Shown here: positions 23,773 to 32,660 of the stretch, in pieces
Layout: each line of letters opens with the position of its first letter
How positions within the stretch are numbered: the stretch's first letter is position 1
Origin: Nonomuraea pusilla
GTDB lineage: Bacteria > Actinomycetota > Actinomycetes > Streptosporangiales > Streptosporangiaceae
Assembly: GCF_900109355.1 (NCBI RefSeq)
Contig: NZ_FOBF01000003.1
Coordinates: 372,001 to 436,000 of the forward strand
DNA: 64,000 nucleotides
Reading direction: 5' to 3'
Notes under the pieces: generated by a model
Database searches by the model: none
Seen by the model: the letters and a program-made list of their open reading frames with translations, nothing else
What the model was told of the DNA's origin: nothing
Translations under genes and position numbers: made by a program

Positions 23773-24870
23773 TCAGGGACGGTTCCTGCCGGAACGCCGC
23801 ATCTCCTTGGTGATGACCTTCCACTTGCTCTGCAGTTCCTTGCGCGCGCGGGCGTCGGTGCGCGCGGCCATCCACGCCGCCTCCCGCTGGAGCTTGCGCC
23901 AGCTCTCCAGGCGGCGCTGCGGCAGGTCGCCGCTCTCCACGGCCGCCCGGACGGCGCAGCCGGGCTCGCTGTCGTGGCCGCAGTCGCCGAACCTGCACCG
24001 CAGCGCCAGCTCCTCGACGTCGGAGAAGACGAGGTCGACGCCGTCGCTCATGTCGTACAGGCCGATCCTGCGGATGCCCGGCGTGTCGATGACGAGGCCG
24101 CCGCCGGGCAGCGGGATGAGCTCGCGGTGGACGGTGGTGTGCCTGCCGCGCCCGTCGGCGGCGCGTACCTGCTGGGTCTCCATGACGGACGTGTCGGCCA
24201 GGGCGTTGACGAGGGTGGACTTGCCCGCGCCCGACGGCCCGAGCACCACGGCGGTGCGCGAGCCCTCCAGGTAGCCGCGGACGATCTCCACGCCCTCGCC
24301 GCGCTGCGAGGAGACGGCGTGGACGTCGACGCCGGGCGCGGCCGTGCGGACGTCGGCCATGAGGTCGTCCAGGCCCTGCTCGAACAGGTCGGACTTGGTG
24401 ACCAGCACGACCGGGGTGCCGCCCGACTCCCAGGCCAGCGCGACGAGCCGCTCGATGCGGCCCAGGTCGGCGTAGTCGGTGGCGTGCATGGACGGCTCGG
24501 CCACGAACACCACGTCGACGTTGGCGGCCAGCACCTGGCCCTGCCCGTCGCCGGACAGGCCCCCGACCGAGTGACGGCTGACGCCGCCCCTGACGAACGC
24601 GGTGGTGCGCGGCAGGACCGCCTCCAGCTCGTGGCGGCCCTCCGGCAGCCACCTGAGCGCGACCCAGTCGCCGACGCACGGCAGCGCGACCGGGTCGGCC
24701 GCGGCGGCCCTGCGCACGCTCGCGCCGTACCTGGCGTGGTGCTGGCCGTCGGCCGCGATCACCTCGGCGGCGCCGCGGTCGACGCGGGCCACGCGGGCGG
24801 GAACGGTGCCGTCGGGCAGCTGGAACGAACGCGATTCGGTCCAGCCCAGAAGAGAAAGATCGTAAGACAA
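23773..24870 (-). CDS. rsgA: Small-ribosomal-subunit GTPase RsgA
   Basis: A 365-residue circularly permuted GTPase. Motif order is G4 (VTKSD, about residue 157), G1 (GPSGAGKSTL, about 212) and G3 (DTPGIRR, about 261), after an N-terminal OB-fold and before a zinc domain CRFGDCGHDSEPGC. RsgA binds the 30S subunit late in maturation and hydrolyses GTP to release assembly factors; it is also a (p)ppGpp target. The start is TTG at 24870 (SYDLSLLGW), with AAAGGG about 10 bases before it. A 17-residue upstream ORF with a perfect ribosome site ends 39 bases earlier within an inverted repeat, suggesting leader control. Confidence 0.93.
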   Translation of the reverse strand: MSYDLSLLGWTESRSFQLPDGTVPARVARVDRGAAEVIAADGQHHARYGASVRRAAAADPVALPCVGDWVALRWLPEGRHELEAVLPRTTAFVRGGVSRHSVGGLSGDGQGQVLAANVDVVFVAEPSMHATDYADLGRIERLVALAWESGGTPVVLVTKSDLFEQGLDDLMADVRTAAPGVDVHAVSSQRGEGVEIVRGYLEGSRTAVVLGPSGAGKSTLVNALADTSVMETQQVRAADGRGRHTTVHRELIPLPGGGLVIDTPGIRRIGLYDMSDGVDLVFSDVEELALRCRFGDCGHDSEPGCAVRAAVESGDLPQRRLESWRKLQREAAWMAARTDARARKELQSKWKVITKEMRRSGRNRP

Positions 24871-24884
24871 CGGAGTGAAACCCT

Positions 24885-24984
24885 TTGATCGAGAAGGAAC
24901 CGGACGGGCTCAGGCACGCGTCCGGAGGGGGACTACAGGCATGCGGAACAGGACAACCCGCATAGTCCTCACCTCCTCGATCAA
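24885..24984 (-). promoter_or_regulatory. Inverted-repeat leader region of rsgA
   Basis: In the rsgA 5' region TTGATCGAG (24976-24984 on the minus strand) can pair with CTCGATCAA (24885-24893), enclosing the small ORF. The first arm runs into that ORF's AGGAGG ribosome site and the second abuts the AAAGG ribosome site of rsgA. Translation of the small ORF could therefore affect access to rsgA. A TAGAGT -10 at 24996-25001 lies inside the dyad AGGACT/AGTCCT (24993-25010). Confidence 0.45.
24910..24963 (-). CDS. Putative leader peptide upstream of rsgA
   Basis: A 17-residue ORF, MRVVLFRMPVVPLRTRA, starting at ATG 24963 with AGGAGGTGA 5-8 bases before it, a better ribosome site than rsgA itself has. 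It ends 39 bases before the rsgA start. No similarity to a known leader was recognised; Arg, Val and Pro codons dominate. It is supported only by its ribosome site and flanking inverted repeat. Confidence 0.45.
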   Translation of the reverse strand: MRVVLFRMPVVPLRTRA

Positions 24985-25043
24985 GTGACGGCAGGACTCT
25001 ACTCAGTCCTCTCCCGGCGCCGCAAACGCTTTTCCCGCCCTGT

Positions 25044-25071
25044 TGAACCCCGTCCCCGCCGTGCCCGTACT
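25044..25071 (+). promoter_or_regulatory. ECF SigL-type promoter of the sigma/anti-sigma operon
   Basis: TGAACC (25044-25049), a 16-bp spacer and CGTACT (25066-25071) resemble the known mycobacterial SigL promoter TGAACC-N16-CGTgtC. It lies 30 bp before the sigma gene start, so the sigma factor probably activates its own operon. Confidence 0.6.
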
Positions 25072-25101
25072 CCTTGCCGACGGACGCCAGAAGGGGGACC
25101 G

Positions 25102-25695
25102 ATGCGTACCAGCGCGTATCCCCGGCCCTCGGCCGAGGCAGCCCCGGCGGGCGGGCAGCGGCTGCGCCGGTGGCTCGGCCGGGCGCGACCGGACGACGAG
25201 GCGGTCGTGTCCGCGCTCTACCGGGAGTACCACCGGCCGCTGCTGGCCTTCGTGGTCAGGCTGACGGCGGGCGACCGGCAGTGGGCGGAGGACGTCGTCC
25301 AGGAGACCATGATCCGGGCCTGGCGCAGCGCCGACCGGCTGGACCCCGACGCCGTCTCCCTCATGCCCTGGCTCGCCACGGTCGCCAGACGTATCGTGAT
25401 CGATGACCGCCGGCGCAGGGACGCCCGCCCCCAGGAGTCGGGTGACGCGCCGCTGGCGAGCATGACCGTGCCGGACGAGCTGGAGGGGCTGCTGCACCAG
25501 GTGGTCGTGTCCGAGGCGCTGAAGGCGCTGTCGCCGGCGCATCGCGAGATCCTCCACGAGACGGTCCTGCGCGACAGGTCCGTCAACGACGCCGCTCGGG
25601 CGCTCGGCATCCCGGTGGGCACCGTGAAGTCCCGGGTGTACTACGCGGTGCGCGCGCTGCGCGTCGCGCTGGAGGAGAGGGGGGTGACGGCGTGA
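25102..25695 (+). CDS. ECF RNA polymerase sigma factor, SigL-like
   Basis: A 197-residue ECF sigma factor. Region 2 is at about residues 40-105 (VSALYREYHRPLLAFVVRLT, DVVQETMIRAWRS) and region 4 at about 140-195 (SPAHREILHETVLRDRSVNDAARALGIPVGTVKSRVYYAVRAL). The pattern and the partner gene match the SigL/RslA system. ATG 25102 is preceded by GAAGGGGGA; the longer frame from 24985 has no support. Its stop overlaps the GTG start of the anti-sigma gene. A matching SigL-type promoter stands just upstream, predicting autoregulation on an envelope or redox signal. Confidence 0.9.
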   Translation: MRTSAYPRPSAEAAPAGGQRLRRWLGRARPDDEAVVSALYREYHRPLLAFVVRLTAGDRQWAEDVVQETMIRAWRSADRLDPDAVSLMPWLATVARRIVIDDRRRRDARPQESGDAPLASMTVPDELEGLLHQVVVSEALKALSPAHREILHETVLRDRSVNDAARALGIPVGTVKSRVYYAVRALRVALEERGVTA

Positions 25696-26426
25696 CGTCC
25701 CAGGTGGAGCACACGGACGTGGGCGCCTACGCCCTGGGTCTGCTGGAGGACGACGACCGGCGCGCCTTCGAGTCGCACCTGCTCGGCTGCGCGTCCTGCC
25801 GCGCCGAGCTGGACGAGCTGTCGGGGGTGGCGAGCGCGCTCACCGGCGTCGGCCCGCTGCTGGACGACGACCCGCCTCCCCCCGACGGGCAGGCCCAGGT
25901 GATCGACCTCCTCCGCCGCAGGCAGGCGGCCGACCGCAGGGCCCGCAGAGGCACCTGGCTGATCGGGACGGCGGCGGCCGTGACGCTCGTCGCGGGAGGG
26001 CTGACCGTCGGCACCCAGCTCGCCGGCCAGGCAGGAGCCCCGGGAGGGCAGCCGGTCGCGGCGGCCGGTCACGCCGGCCATCTGGGACCCGCCGAGCAGT
26101 TCTACGCCGACGGCACGCCCGTCGAGGGCAGGGGCGCCGACGGGGTGACCGGCGGGCTGGTCGTGGAGTCGAAGGGGTGGGGCACGCACGCGGCGCTCAG
26201 GCTGTCGGGCCTCAGGGGGCCGCTGGAGTGCGAGCTCGTGTCGGTGAGCAGATCGGGCGAGCGGCACGTCATGACCGGCTGGTCGGTGCCGCCCGCCGGG
26301 TACGGGGTGCCGGGCTCGCCCGACCCGCTGTACATGCACGGCGGCAGCCCGGTGCCGCTGAAGGACATCGCCAGGTTCGAGGTGGTCACCTCGACCGGCA
26401 GGACCCTGCTGACGGTCGAGGTCTGA
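25692..26426 (+). CDS. Zinc-binding anti-sigma factor, RslA-like
   Basis: A 244-residue single-pass membrane protein. The N-terminal ZAS domain has the HxxxCxxC motif in ESHLLGCASC (about residues 28-37), which binds zinc and clamps the sigma factor. A membrane helix follows (LIGTAAAVTLVAGGLTVG, about residues 93-110), then an outer domain of about 130 residues. In RslA, oxidation of the zinc site releases SigL. The GTG start overlaps the sigma stop (GTGA), so the two proteins should be made in balance. Confidence 0.88.
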   Translation: MTSQVEHTDVGAYALGLLEDDDRRAFESHLLGCASCRAELDELSGVASALTGVGPLLDDDPPPPDGQAQVIDLLRRRQAADRRARRGTWLIGTAAAVTLVAGGLTVGTQLAGQAGAPGGQPVAAAGHAGHLGPAEQFYADGTPVEGRGADGVTGGLVVESKGWGTHAALRLSGLRGPLECELVSVSRSGERHVMTGWSVPPAGYGVPGSPDPLYMHGGSPVPLKDIARFEVVTSTGRTLLTVEV

Positions 26427-26796
26427 CGCCGGCCGGAGCGGTGGCGGCAGCCGCGCGAGTCGCCGTGTCGCGGCACCCGCCGCCGGCCGCCATCTCCCGG
26501 GCATCGGCGCGGGAGCCGCCGCGGGCGGCGCTTGCCGCCTCCCGGCACCTCTCAGGAGCTCAGCACCGATTCGTGAGATTTCCGGCAAAATTTTCTGACT
26601 GATCCGGTGAACCCGGTAGGGCGGGCGGGCCGTACCACCTGGCGTACGAACGGTCGCCCCCGGTCAGTGCCCCCGGCCGTGGGGAGGCCGCCGCGACCCG
26701 GCACTCGGCACACCGGGTCACGCCCCGCCGCATACCGGAGCCCGTGCGGCGGGGCGTCCGCGGCCCCCGCGGGGGCCGCGCCGGGCGTCTACGGCG
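26427..26796. other. Non-coding region with glyA terminator hairpins
   Basis: 370 bp between the anti-sigma gene and glyA hold no credible ORF. Near the glyA end are a perfect 18-bp palindrome CGGCCCCCGCGGGGGCCG (26761-26778) and an 11-bp stem GCCCCGCCGCA (26722-26732) / TGCGGCGGGGC (26745-26755), both likely terminators. The rest is GC-rich apart from an AT-richer patch, TTTCCGGCAAAATTTTCTGA, at 26579-26598. Confidence 0.6.
26722..26755 (-). terminator. Hairpin terminator downstream of glyA
   Basis: A perfect 11-bp stem with a 12-base loop, 40 bp beyond the glyA stop and preceded by another strong palindrome (26761-26778). No T run, as is common in high-GC actinobacteria. Confidence 0.6.
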
Positions 26797-28050
<1,254 letters not shown>

Positions 28051-28080
28051 GACTCCCCTGTCATCGTTGACAACGTGCGA

Positions 28081-28153
28081 AGACCCAGGCGCACGGCCTC
28101 CGCTCCTTTCGCTCCCTGGTGGTCGCTCCCACCCAACTGCGCCAGTCGCGTCG
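28081..28153 (-). promoter_or_regulatory. ZTP (pfl) riboswitch upstream of glyA
   Basis: On the minus strand the 5' region has the conserved ZTP riboswitch pieces in order: GCGACTGGCG (from 28150), GGTGGGAGCGACCACC (hairpin), AGGGAGCG and GCGCCTGGGT (to about 28083). This class senses ZTP/ZMP, which accumulate when formyl-THF is low, and is known upstream of glyA, purH and folD. It sits about 30 bp before the start codon. TATCGT about 7 bp before its 5' end is a plausible -10. Confidence 0.85.
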
Positions 28154-28205
28154 ATTAGACGATAGCGGATGGCGGCGCCCGCTCCTTTCCCGGTGATCTG
28201 CGGGT

Positions 28206-29141
28206 TCACGCCGGGGTGCGGCTGACTCCGGGCCACAGGCGGTCGACCTCGGCGTTGAGTATCGCGCCGATGAGCACGGCGAGCGCGGTGATGTAGAGCC
28301 ACAGCAGCAGCGCGATGGGGGCGGCCAGGGAGCCGTACACGGAGACGGGCGAGAACCAGGCGGCCAGGACGGCGCGCAGCACGGCCGCGCAGACGATCCA
28401 CAGGATGAGCGCCAGGATCGCGCCGGGCAGCTCGCGGTACCACTTGGTGCGCACCGGGACGCTGACGTGGTACAGGACGGTCAGGAACAGCACCGAGCCG
28501 ATGATCACGACGGGCCAGTAGAGGACGTCGATGAGGACGCCGTACTGGGCGGGCAGCGCGTCCTTGATCAGGGTGGGGCCGATGACCAGGATGGGCATGA
28601 CGATGATGCCCAGGATCAGGCCCATGACGTACAGGCCGAAGGACATCAGCCTGGTGCGGATGATGCCGCGCTCCTCCCCCAGCCCGTACGCGACGGAGAT
28701 GAGGTCCACGTACACGTAGAGGGCGCGCGAGCCCGACCACAGCGACAGCAGGAAGCCCAGCGAGATGATCGACACCTTGCCGGCGTCGTCGCTGAGGACG
28801 TCGTTGATGAGCGGGCGGACGACGCCCTTGACGGCCTCGGGCGTGAACAGCAGGCCCGCCTGGTCGAGCACCCACGTCTTGATCTGCTCGACGTGCGCCC
28901 GGCCGAGCCAGGTGCCGAGCTTGCCGAGCACGCCGATGAGGCCGAGGACGAACGGCGGCAGCGACAGCAGCGCGAAGAAGGCGGCCTCGCCGGCCAGACC
29001 GGTGACCCGGTAGGTGACGCCGGCGTTGGTGGCGGCCCTGACGATCGCCCACGACTTCGTGTCGAGCACCCAGCTCAGCCTGGCCCGCGCGGTGGCGGCG
29101 AGCCGTCTCTTCGGCCGAGGAGGCGCGTCGGTGGAGGTCAT
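28206..29141 (-). CDS. YihY/BrkB family inner membrane protein
   Basis: A 311-residue integral membrane protein of the YihY/virulence factor BrkB family, with about six hydrophobic helices. Family patterns are VTGLAGEAAFFALLSLPPF (after an amphipathic N-terminus), LWSGSRALYVYVDLISVAYG and WYRELPGAILALILW. Function in the family is unsettled. ATG 29141 is preceded by GGGTGCC only, but the further 21 upstream residues are not protein-like. It is transcribed towards glyA but lies 155 bp upstream of it, separated by the riboswitch promoter. Confidence 0.88.
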   Translation of the reverse strand: MTSTDAPPRPKRRLAATARARLSWVLDTKSWAIVRAATNAGVTYRVTGLAGEAAFFALLSLPPFVLGLIGVLGKLGTWLGRAHVEQIKTWVLDQAGLLFTPEAVKGVVRPLINDVLSDDAGKVSIISLGFLLSLWSGSRALYVYVDLISVAYGLGEERGIIRTRLMSFGLYVMGLILGIIVMPILVIGPTLIKDALPAQYGVLIDVLYWPVVIIGSVLFLTVLYHVSVPVRTKWYRELPGAILALILWIVCAAVLRAVLAAWFSPVSVYGSLAAPIALLLWLYITALAVLIGAILNAEVDRLWPGVSRTPA

Positions 29142-29247
29142 GGCACCCACGGTGTCTCGCAGTGACGATGTGGACCAGCTTACGTCCCCCCTGTCATGCC
29201 CCACTCGACGTCGGCGATGCCCGCCGGGCGGGATGAGCGGACGCGCG

Positions 29248-29622
29248 CTAGTCGATGTCGACGATGCGCGCGCCGAGCGGGAGGAGCGAGACCGGGACCA
29301 TCTTGATGTTGGCGACGCCCATCGGGATGCCGATGACCGACAGGAACAGCGGCACGGACGTCACGATGTGGCCGATGGCCAGCCAGATGCCGGCGACGAG
29401 GCACCAGATGATGTTGCCGATGAGGGAGAAGACCCCGGCGTCGGGGTCGCGGACGACGGTCCGGCCGAAGGGCCACAGCGCGTACGCGGCGATCCTGAAC
29501 GAGGCCAGCCCGAACGGGATGGTGACGATGAGGACGCAGCAGATGACCCCGGCGACGGCGTAGCCGAGTGCGAGCCAGATGCCGGCGAACAGCAGCCAGA
29601 TGACGTTGAGTATGGTCCTCAT
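29248..29622 (-). CDS. YccF domain membrane protein
   Basis: A 124-residue protein with two copies of the YccF half (NVIWLLFAGIWLALGYAVAG and NIIWCLVAGIWLAIGHIV), each followed by a helix and a IPFGLASF or IPMGVANI turn. It is an inner membrane protein of unknown function. ATG 29622 fits the usual MRTILNVIW start. It is divergent from the small cysteine-rich ORF at 29734. Confidence 0.9.
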   Translation of the reverse strand: MRTILNVIWLLFAGIWLALGYAVAGVICCVLIVTIPFGLASFRIAAYALWPFGRTVVRDPDAGVFSLIGNIIWCLVAGIWLAIGHIVTSVPLFLSVIGIPMGVANIKMVPVSLLPLGARIVDID

Positions 29623-29733
29623 GCCTTCAGCATGGCAGCGCGGCCGCCGCGGGCGGCATCCGGCATGTCCCCGGCCCGACCCTGACCCGGGCTCCGCCCA
29701 CCCCCGGGGGCGCGCCGGGGCAATAATCGAAGC

Positions 29734-29859
29734 GTGATCTGCCAGAGCTGCAAGGACAGACGTCACGACGAGTGCCGCGGCGGCTCCTGGTGCGACTGCC
29801 AGCACCAGGAGGAGGAGAAGCCGAAGGAGTCGCCGCTGGACTGGCCGCGCCAGGGGTGA
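29734..29859 (+). CDS. Small cysteine-rich protein (41 aa)
   Basis: A GTG-started ORF of 41 codons: MICQSCKDRRHDECRG, then WCDCQHQEEEKPKESP. Cysteines in CxxC and CxC spacing suggest a small zinc-binding knuckle. No clear ribosome site is present, but TAATCGAAGC before it could serve a leaderless mRNA. It precedes the sulfur operon by 60 bp; whether they are linked is unknown. Coding is likely from its strongly non-random composition, but unproven. Confidence 0.55.
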   Translation: MICQSCKDRRHDECRGGSWCDCQHQEEEKPKESPLDWPRQG

Positions 29860-29883
29860 GGCGTCCAGACTGTGGACCCAGTC

Positions 29884-29912
29884 TTGGACATCCCGGACCG
29901 CCAGAGTATCTT
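29884..29912 (+). promoter_or_regulatory. Promoter of the sulfur assimilation operon
   Basis: TTGGAC (29884-29889), a 17-bp spacer and TATCTT (29907-29912) form a good primary-sigma promoter. Transcription would begin at or next to the ATG at 29919 of the leader ORF. The dyad AGACTG (29867) / CAGTCT (29879), loop 6, overlaps the -35 and may bind a regulator. Confidence 0.65.
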
Positions 29913-29918
29913 CGAAGC

Positions 29919-30002
29919 ATGCCAGCGGACCCCATGCTCGTCGGTCGACGCCACGTCGACCTCCAGCGTGTCCGCAGTGCGATCTGTTGCGACGCCCGCT
30001 AA
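29919..30002 (+). CDS. Cysteine-type leader peptide of the sulfur operon
   Basis: A 27-codon ORF (a second ATG at 29934 gives 22 codons) whose body HVDLQRVRSAICC matches the actinobacterial leader-peptide pattern RxHVDLxRxxSALC found upstream of sulfur genes. The adjacent Cys codons near its end would make ribosomes pause when Cys-tRNA is short, exposing or hiding downstream RNA structure. It starts at the predicted transcription start, so the message is leaderless. It lies 104 bp before sirA. The mechanism is inferred from the family. Confidence 0.75.
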   Translation: MPADPMLVGRRHVDLQRVRSAICCDAR

Positions 30003-30106
30003 TCAGACCTCTTTACCGCTGAGCGCGTCGCACCCTGGTGAAACCCCTGCACTCGATGACGAGGCAGGAGGGACCCTGCGCGCGCCCATGAACAGAAGGA
30101 CGCGCA

Positions 30107-31780
30107 ATGAGCACCCCTGCCAGCAGGCACCACAAGCGCCCGCGCGGCGAAGGCCAGTGGGCTCTCGGTTACCGGGAGCCGCTCAACAAGAACGAAGAGA
30201 ACAAGAAGAACGACGACGGGCTCAACGTCCGCCAGCGGATCATCGACATCTACTCCAAGCGCGGTTTCGACTCGATCGACCCCGCCGACCTGCGCGGACG
30301 CATGCGCTGGTACGGCCTGTACACGCAGCGCAAGCCCGGCATCGACGGTGGCAAGACGGCCGTGCTGGCGCCGGAGGAGCTCGACGACCGCTACTTCATG
30401 TTGCGCGTCCGCATCGACGGCGGCCAGCTCGACGTGCGCCAGCTCCGCGCGATCGCCGACGTCTCCAACCTGTACGGCCGGGGCACGGCCGACCTGACCG
30501 ACCGGCAGAACATCCAGCTCCACTGGGTGGAGATCGAGTCGGTGCCCGACATCTGGGAGCGCCTGGAGTCGGTGGGCCTGTCCACCACGGAGGCGTGCGG
30601 CGACACGCCCCGCGTCATCCTCGGTTGCCCGCTCGCGGGCATCGACGCCGAGGAGACGATCGACGCCACCGAGCAGATCCGGGAGATCAACGAGCGGTTC
30701 ATCGGCAACCCCGAGTTCTCCAACCTGCCGCGCAAGTTCAAGTCGGCGCTGAGCGGCTGCGTCGCCCACTGCACCGTCCACGAGATCAACGACGTGGCGT
30801 TCGTGGGCGTCGTCAACGAGGACGGCGAGCAGGGCTACGACCTGTGGGTGGGCGGCGGCCTGTCCACGAACCCGATGCTGGGCAGGCGGCTCGGCGTGTT
30901 CGTGAGCCCGGAGCGGGCGGCCGACGTCTTCGGCGGCGTCATCGGGATCTTCCGCGACTACGGCTACCGGCGGCTGCGGCACCGCGCCCGGCTGAAGTTC
31001 CTCGTCGGCGACTGGGGCGTGGAGAGGTTCCGCGAGGTCCTGGAGACCGAGTACCTGAAGGAGCCGCTGCCCGACGGGCCCGCCCCGCAGGAGCCGCGCG
31101 GCGGACGCCGCGACCACGTCGGCGTCTTCCCGCAGAAGGACGGCAACTTCTACGTCGGCTTCGCGCCGAAGGTGGGCCGGCTCGACGGCGACAGGCTGCA
31201 CCTGATCGCCGACCTGGCGGAGCGGTACGGCTCCGACAGGATCCGCACCACCACCGAGCAGAAGATGGTCATCCTCGACGTCACGCCCGACCGGGTCGAC
31301 GCCCTGGTGGCCGAGCTGGAGGCGAACGACCTCCAGGTCAACCCGTCCACGTTCCGCCGCCACACGATGGCCTGCACCGGCATCGAGTACTGCAAGCTGG
31401 CGATCGTCGAGACGAAGGCCACCGCGATGCAGCTCATCGACGAGCTGGAGCGGCGGCTGCCCACCTTCGAGGAGCCGCTGACGATCAACGTCAACGGCTG
31501 CCCCAACTCCTGCGCCCGCATCCAGGTGGCCGACATCGGGCTGAAGGGCCAGCTCGTCGTGGACGAGAACGGCGAGCAGGTCGAGGGCTTCCAGATCCAC
31601 CTGGGCGGCTCGCTCGGCGTGAGCTCCGGCTTCGGCAGGAAGGTGCGCGGGCTGAAGACGACGGCCGCGGCGCTGCCCGACTACGTCGAGCGGGTCGTGA
31701 CCCACTACGACACCCAGAAGAAGGACGGCGAGTCGTTCGCCGACTGGGTGCAGCGTGCCGACGAGGCGGACCTGAAGTGA
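30107..31780 (+). CDS. sirA: Ferredoxin-dependent sulfite reductase (NirA/SirA family)
   Basis: A 557-residue siroheme-[4Fe-4S] reductase. The cluster ligands are in MACTGIEYCKLA (about residues 423-434) and NGCPNSC (about 464-470). Tyr69 in RMRWYG and Cys164 in TEACGDTP correspond to the Tyr-Cys pair cross-linked in mycobacterial SirA, favouring sulfite over nitrite as substrate. It reduces sulfite to sulfide with six electrons from ferredoxin. It heads the sirA-cysH-chelatase operon behind a leader peptide. GAAGGA precedes its ATG inside a possible hairpin (TGCGCG 30075-30080 with CGCGCA 30102-30107). Confidence 0.93.
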   Translation: MSTPASRHHKRPRGEGQWALGYREPLNKNEENKKNDDGLNVRQRIIDIYSKRGFDSIDPADLRGRMRWYGLYTQRKPGIDGGKTAVLAPEELDDRYFMLRVRIDGGQLDVRQLRAIADVSNLYGRGTADLTDRQNIQLHWVEIESVPDIWERLESVGLSTTEACGDTPRVILGCPLAGIDAEETIDATEQIREINERFIGNPEFSNLPRKFKSALSGCVAHCTVHEINDVAFVGVVNEDGEQGYDLWVGGGLSTNPMLGRRLGVFVSPERAADVFGGVIGIFRDYGYRRLRHRARLKFLVGDWGVERFREVLETEYLKEPLPDGPAPQEPRGGRRDHVGVFPQKDGNFYVGFAPKVGRLDGDRLHLIADLAERYGSDRIRTTTEQKMVILDVTPDRVDALVAELEANDLQVNPSTFRRHTMACTGIEYCKLAIVETKATAMQLIDELERRLPTFEEPLTINVNGCPNSCARIQVADIGLKGQLVVDENGEQVEGFQIHLGGSLGVSSGFGRKVRGLKTTAAALPDYVERVVTHYDTQKKDGESFADWVQRADEADLK

Positions 31781-31935
31781 CCGCGCGAGCCGTGCCCTTC
31801 CACTGCCCGTACTGCGGCGACGAGGACCTGGAGCCCTACGAGGGCGACGGTCCTTCTGCCGCGGGGGGCTGGTACTGCCGCTCCTGCGCGCGGGCCTTCA
31901 AGCTGACCTTTCTCGGAATCGGAGTGAAGATATGA
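31777..31935 (+). CDS. Small zinc-ribbon-like protein in the sulfur operon
   Basis: A 52-residue protein with two CxxC pairs, HCPYCGDEDLEPYEGDG and WYCRSCARAF, spaced like a zinc ribbon. Its GTG overlaps the sirA stop (GTGA) and its own stop overlaps the cysH ATG (ATGA), so it is certainly translated with them. The same small gene sits between sirA and cysH in streptomycetes. Its role is unknown; electron or sulfur transfer is possible. Confidence 0.85.
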   Translation: MTARAVPFHCPYCGDEDLEPYEGDGPSAAGGWYCRSCARAFKLTFLGIGVKI

Positions 31936-32660
31936 CGCTGGTCGACATCGAGGTGGGTCTGCGACGGCAGCGGGGCACGCTGGACCTGCAGGACATCGTG
32001 GAGTCCGCGGCGGCCTTCCTGGAGGGCGCGCAGGCCCGCGACATCATCCGGTGGGCGGCCGCGACGTTCGGCGACCGGCTGTGCCTGACGTCCTCGATGA
32101 GCGACGCGCTGCTGATCGACCTGGTCAGCAGGGTCAAGCCCGGCGTGGACGTCCTGTTCATCGACACCGGGTACCACTTCGCCGAGACGATCGGCACCCG
32201 CGACGCGGTGCGCCAGGTGTACGACGTCAACGTGATCGACGTGTCGCCGTCGCGGACGGTCGAGGAGCAGGAGCGCGACCTCGGCCCCCGCCTGTTCGGC
32301 CGCAACCCCGACCTGTGCTGCTACCTGCGCAAGGTGGAGCCGCTGAACCGGGCGCTGGAGCCGTACCTGGCGTGGGTGTCCGGCATCCGCCGCGACGAGT
32401 CGCCCACCAGGGCCGGAACGAAGGTCGTGGAGTGGGACGCCAAGCGGCAGATGGTCAAGGTCAACCCGATCGCGGCCTGGACGCAGGAGGACGTCGACAA
32501 CTACATCAGCGACAACGGGGTGCTCATCAACCCGCTGCACTACGACGGCTACCCGTCGATCGGCTGCGCCCCCTGCACCCGCCAGGTGGCGGAGGGCGAG
32601 GACCCGCGCAGCGGCCGCTGGGCGGGGCTGGGGAAGGTCGAATGCGGCATTCACCTGTAG
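31932..32660 (+). CDS. cysH: Adenylyl-sulfate reductase (APS reductase)
   Basis: A 242-residue CysH. The [4Fe-4S] motif is complete, with CC in DLCCYLRK (about residue 128) and CxxC in GCAPCTRQV, which marks an APS-type rather than PAPS-type enzyme. The catalytic cysteine is in KVECGIHL at the C-terminus. SSMSDALLIDL and FIDTGYHFAET are the nucleotide-binding parts. It reduces APS to sulfite with thioredoxin, feeding SirA. Its start overlaps the zinc-ribbon gene and its end overlaps the chelatase gene. CysD/CysN are not in the window. Confidence 0.93.
   Translation: MTLVDIEVGLRRQRGTLDLQDIVESAAAFLEGAQARDIIRWAAATFGDRLCLTSSMSDALLIDLVSRVKPGVDVLFIDTGYHFAETIGTRDAVRQVYDVNVIDVSPSRTVEEQERDLGPRLFGRNPDLCCYLRKVEPLNRALEPYLAWVSGIRRDESPTRAGTKVVEWDAKRQMVKVNPIAAWTQEDVDNYISDNGVLINPLHYDGYPSIGCAPCTRQVAEGEDPRSGRWAGLGKVECGIHL

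Noticed and set aside
28081..28153. Glycine riboswitch upstream of glyA
   Set aside because: The conserved blocks (GACTGGCG, GGTGGGA...CCACC, GCGCCTGGG) are those of the ZTP class, not of the glycine riboswitch.
28051..29052. Minus-strand extension of the glyA frame
   Set aside because: It covers the riboswitch and the BrkB gene in the wrong frame; glyA starts normally at 28050.
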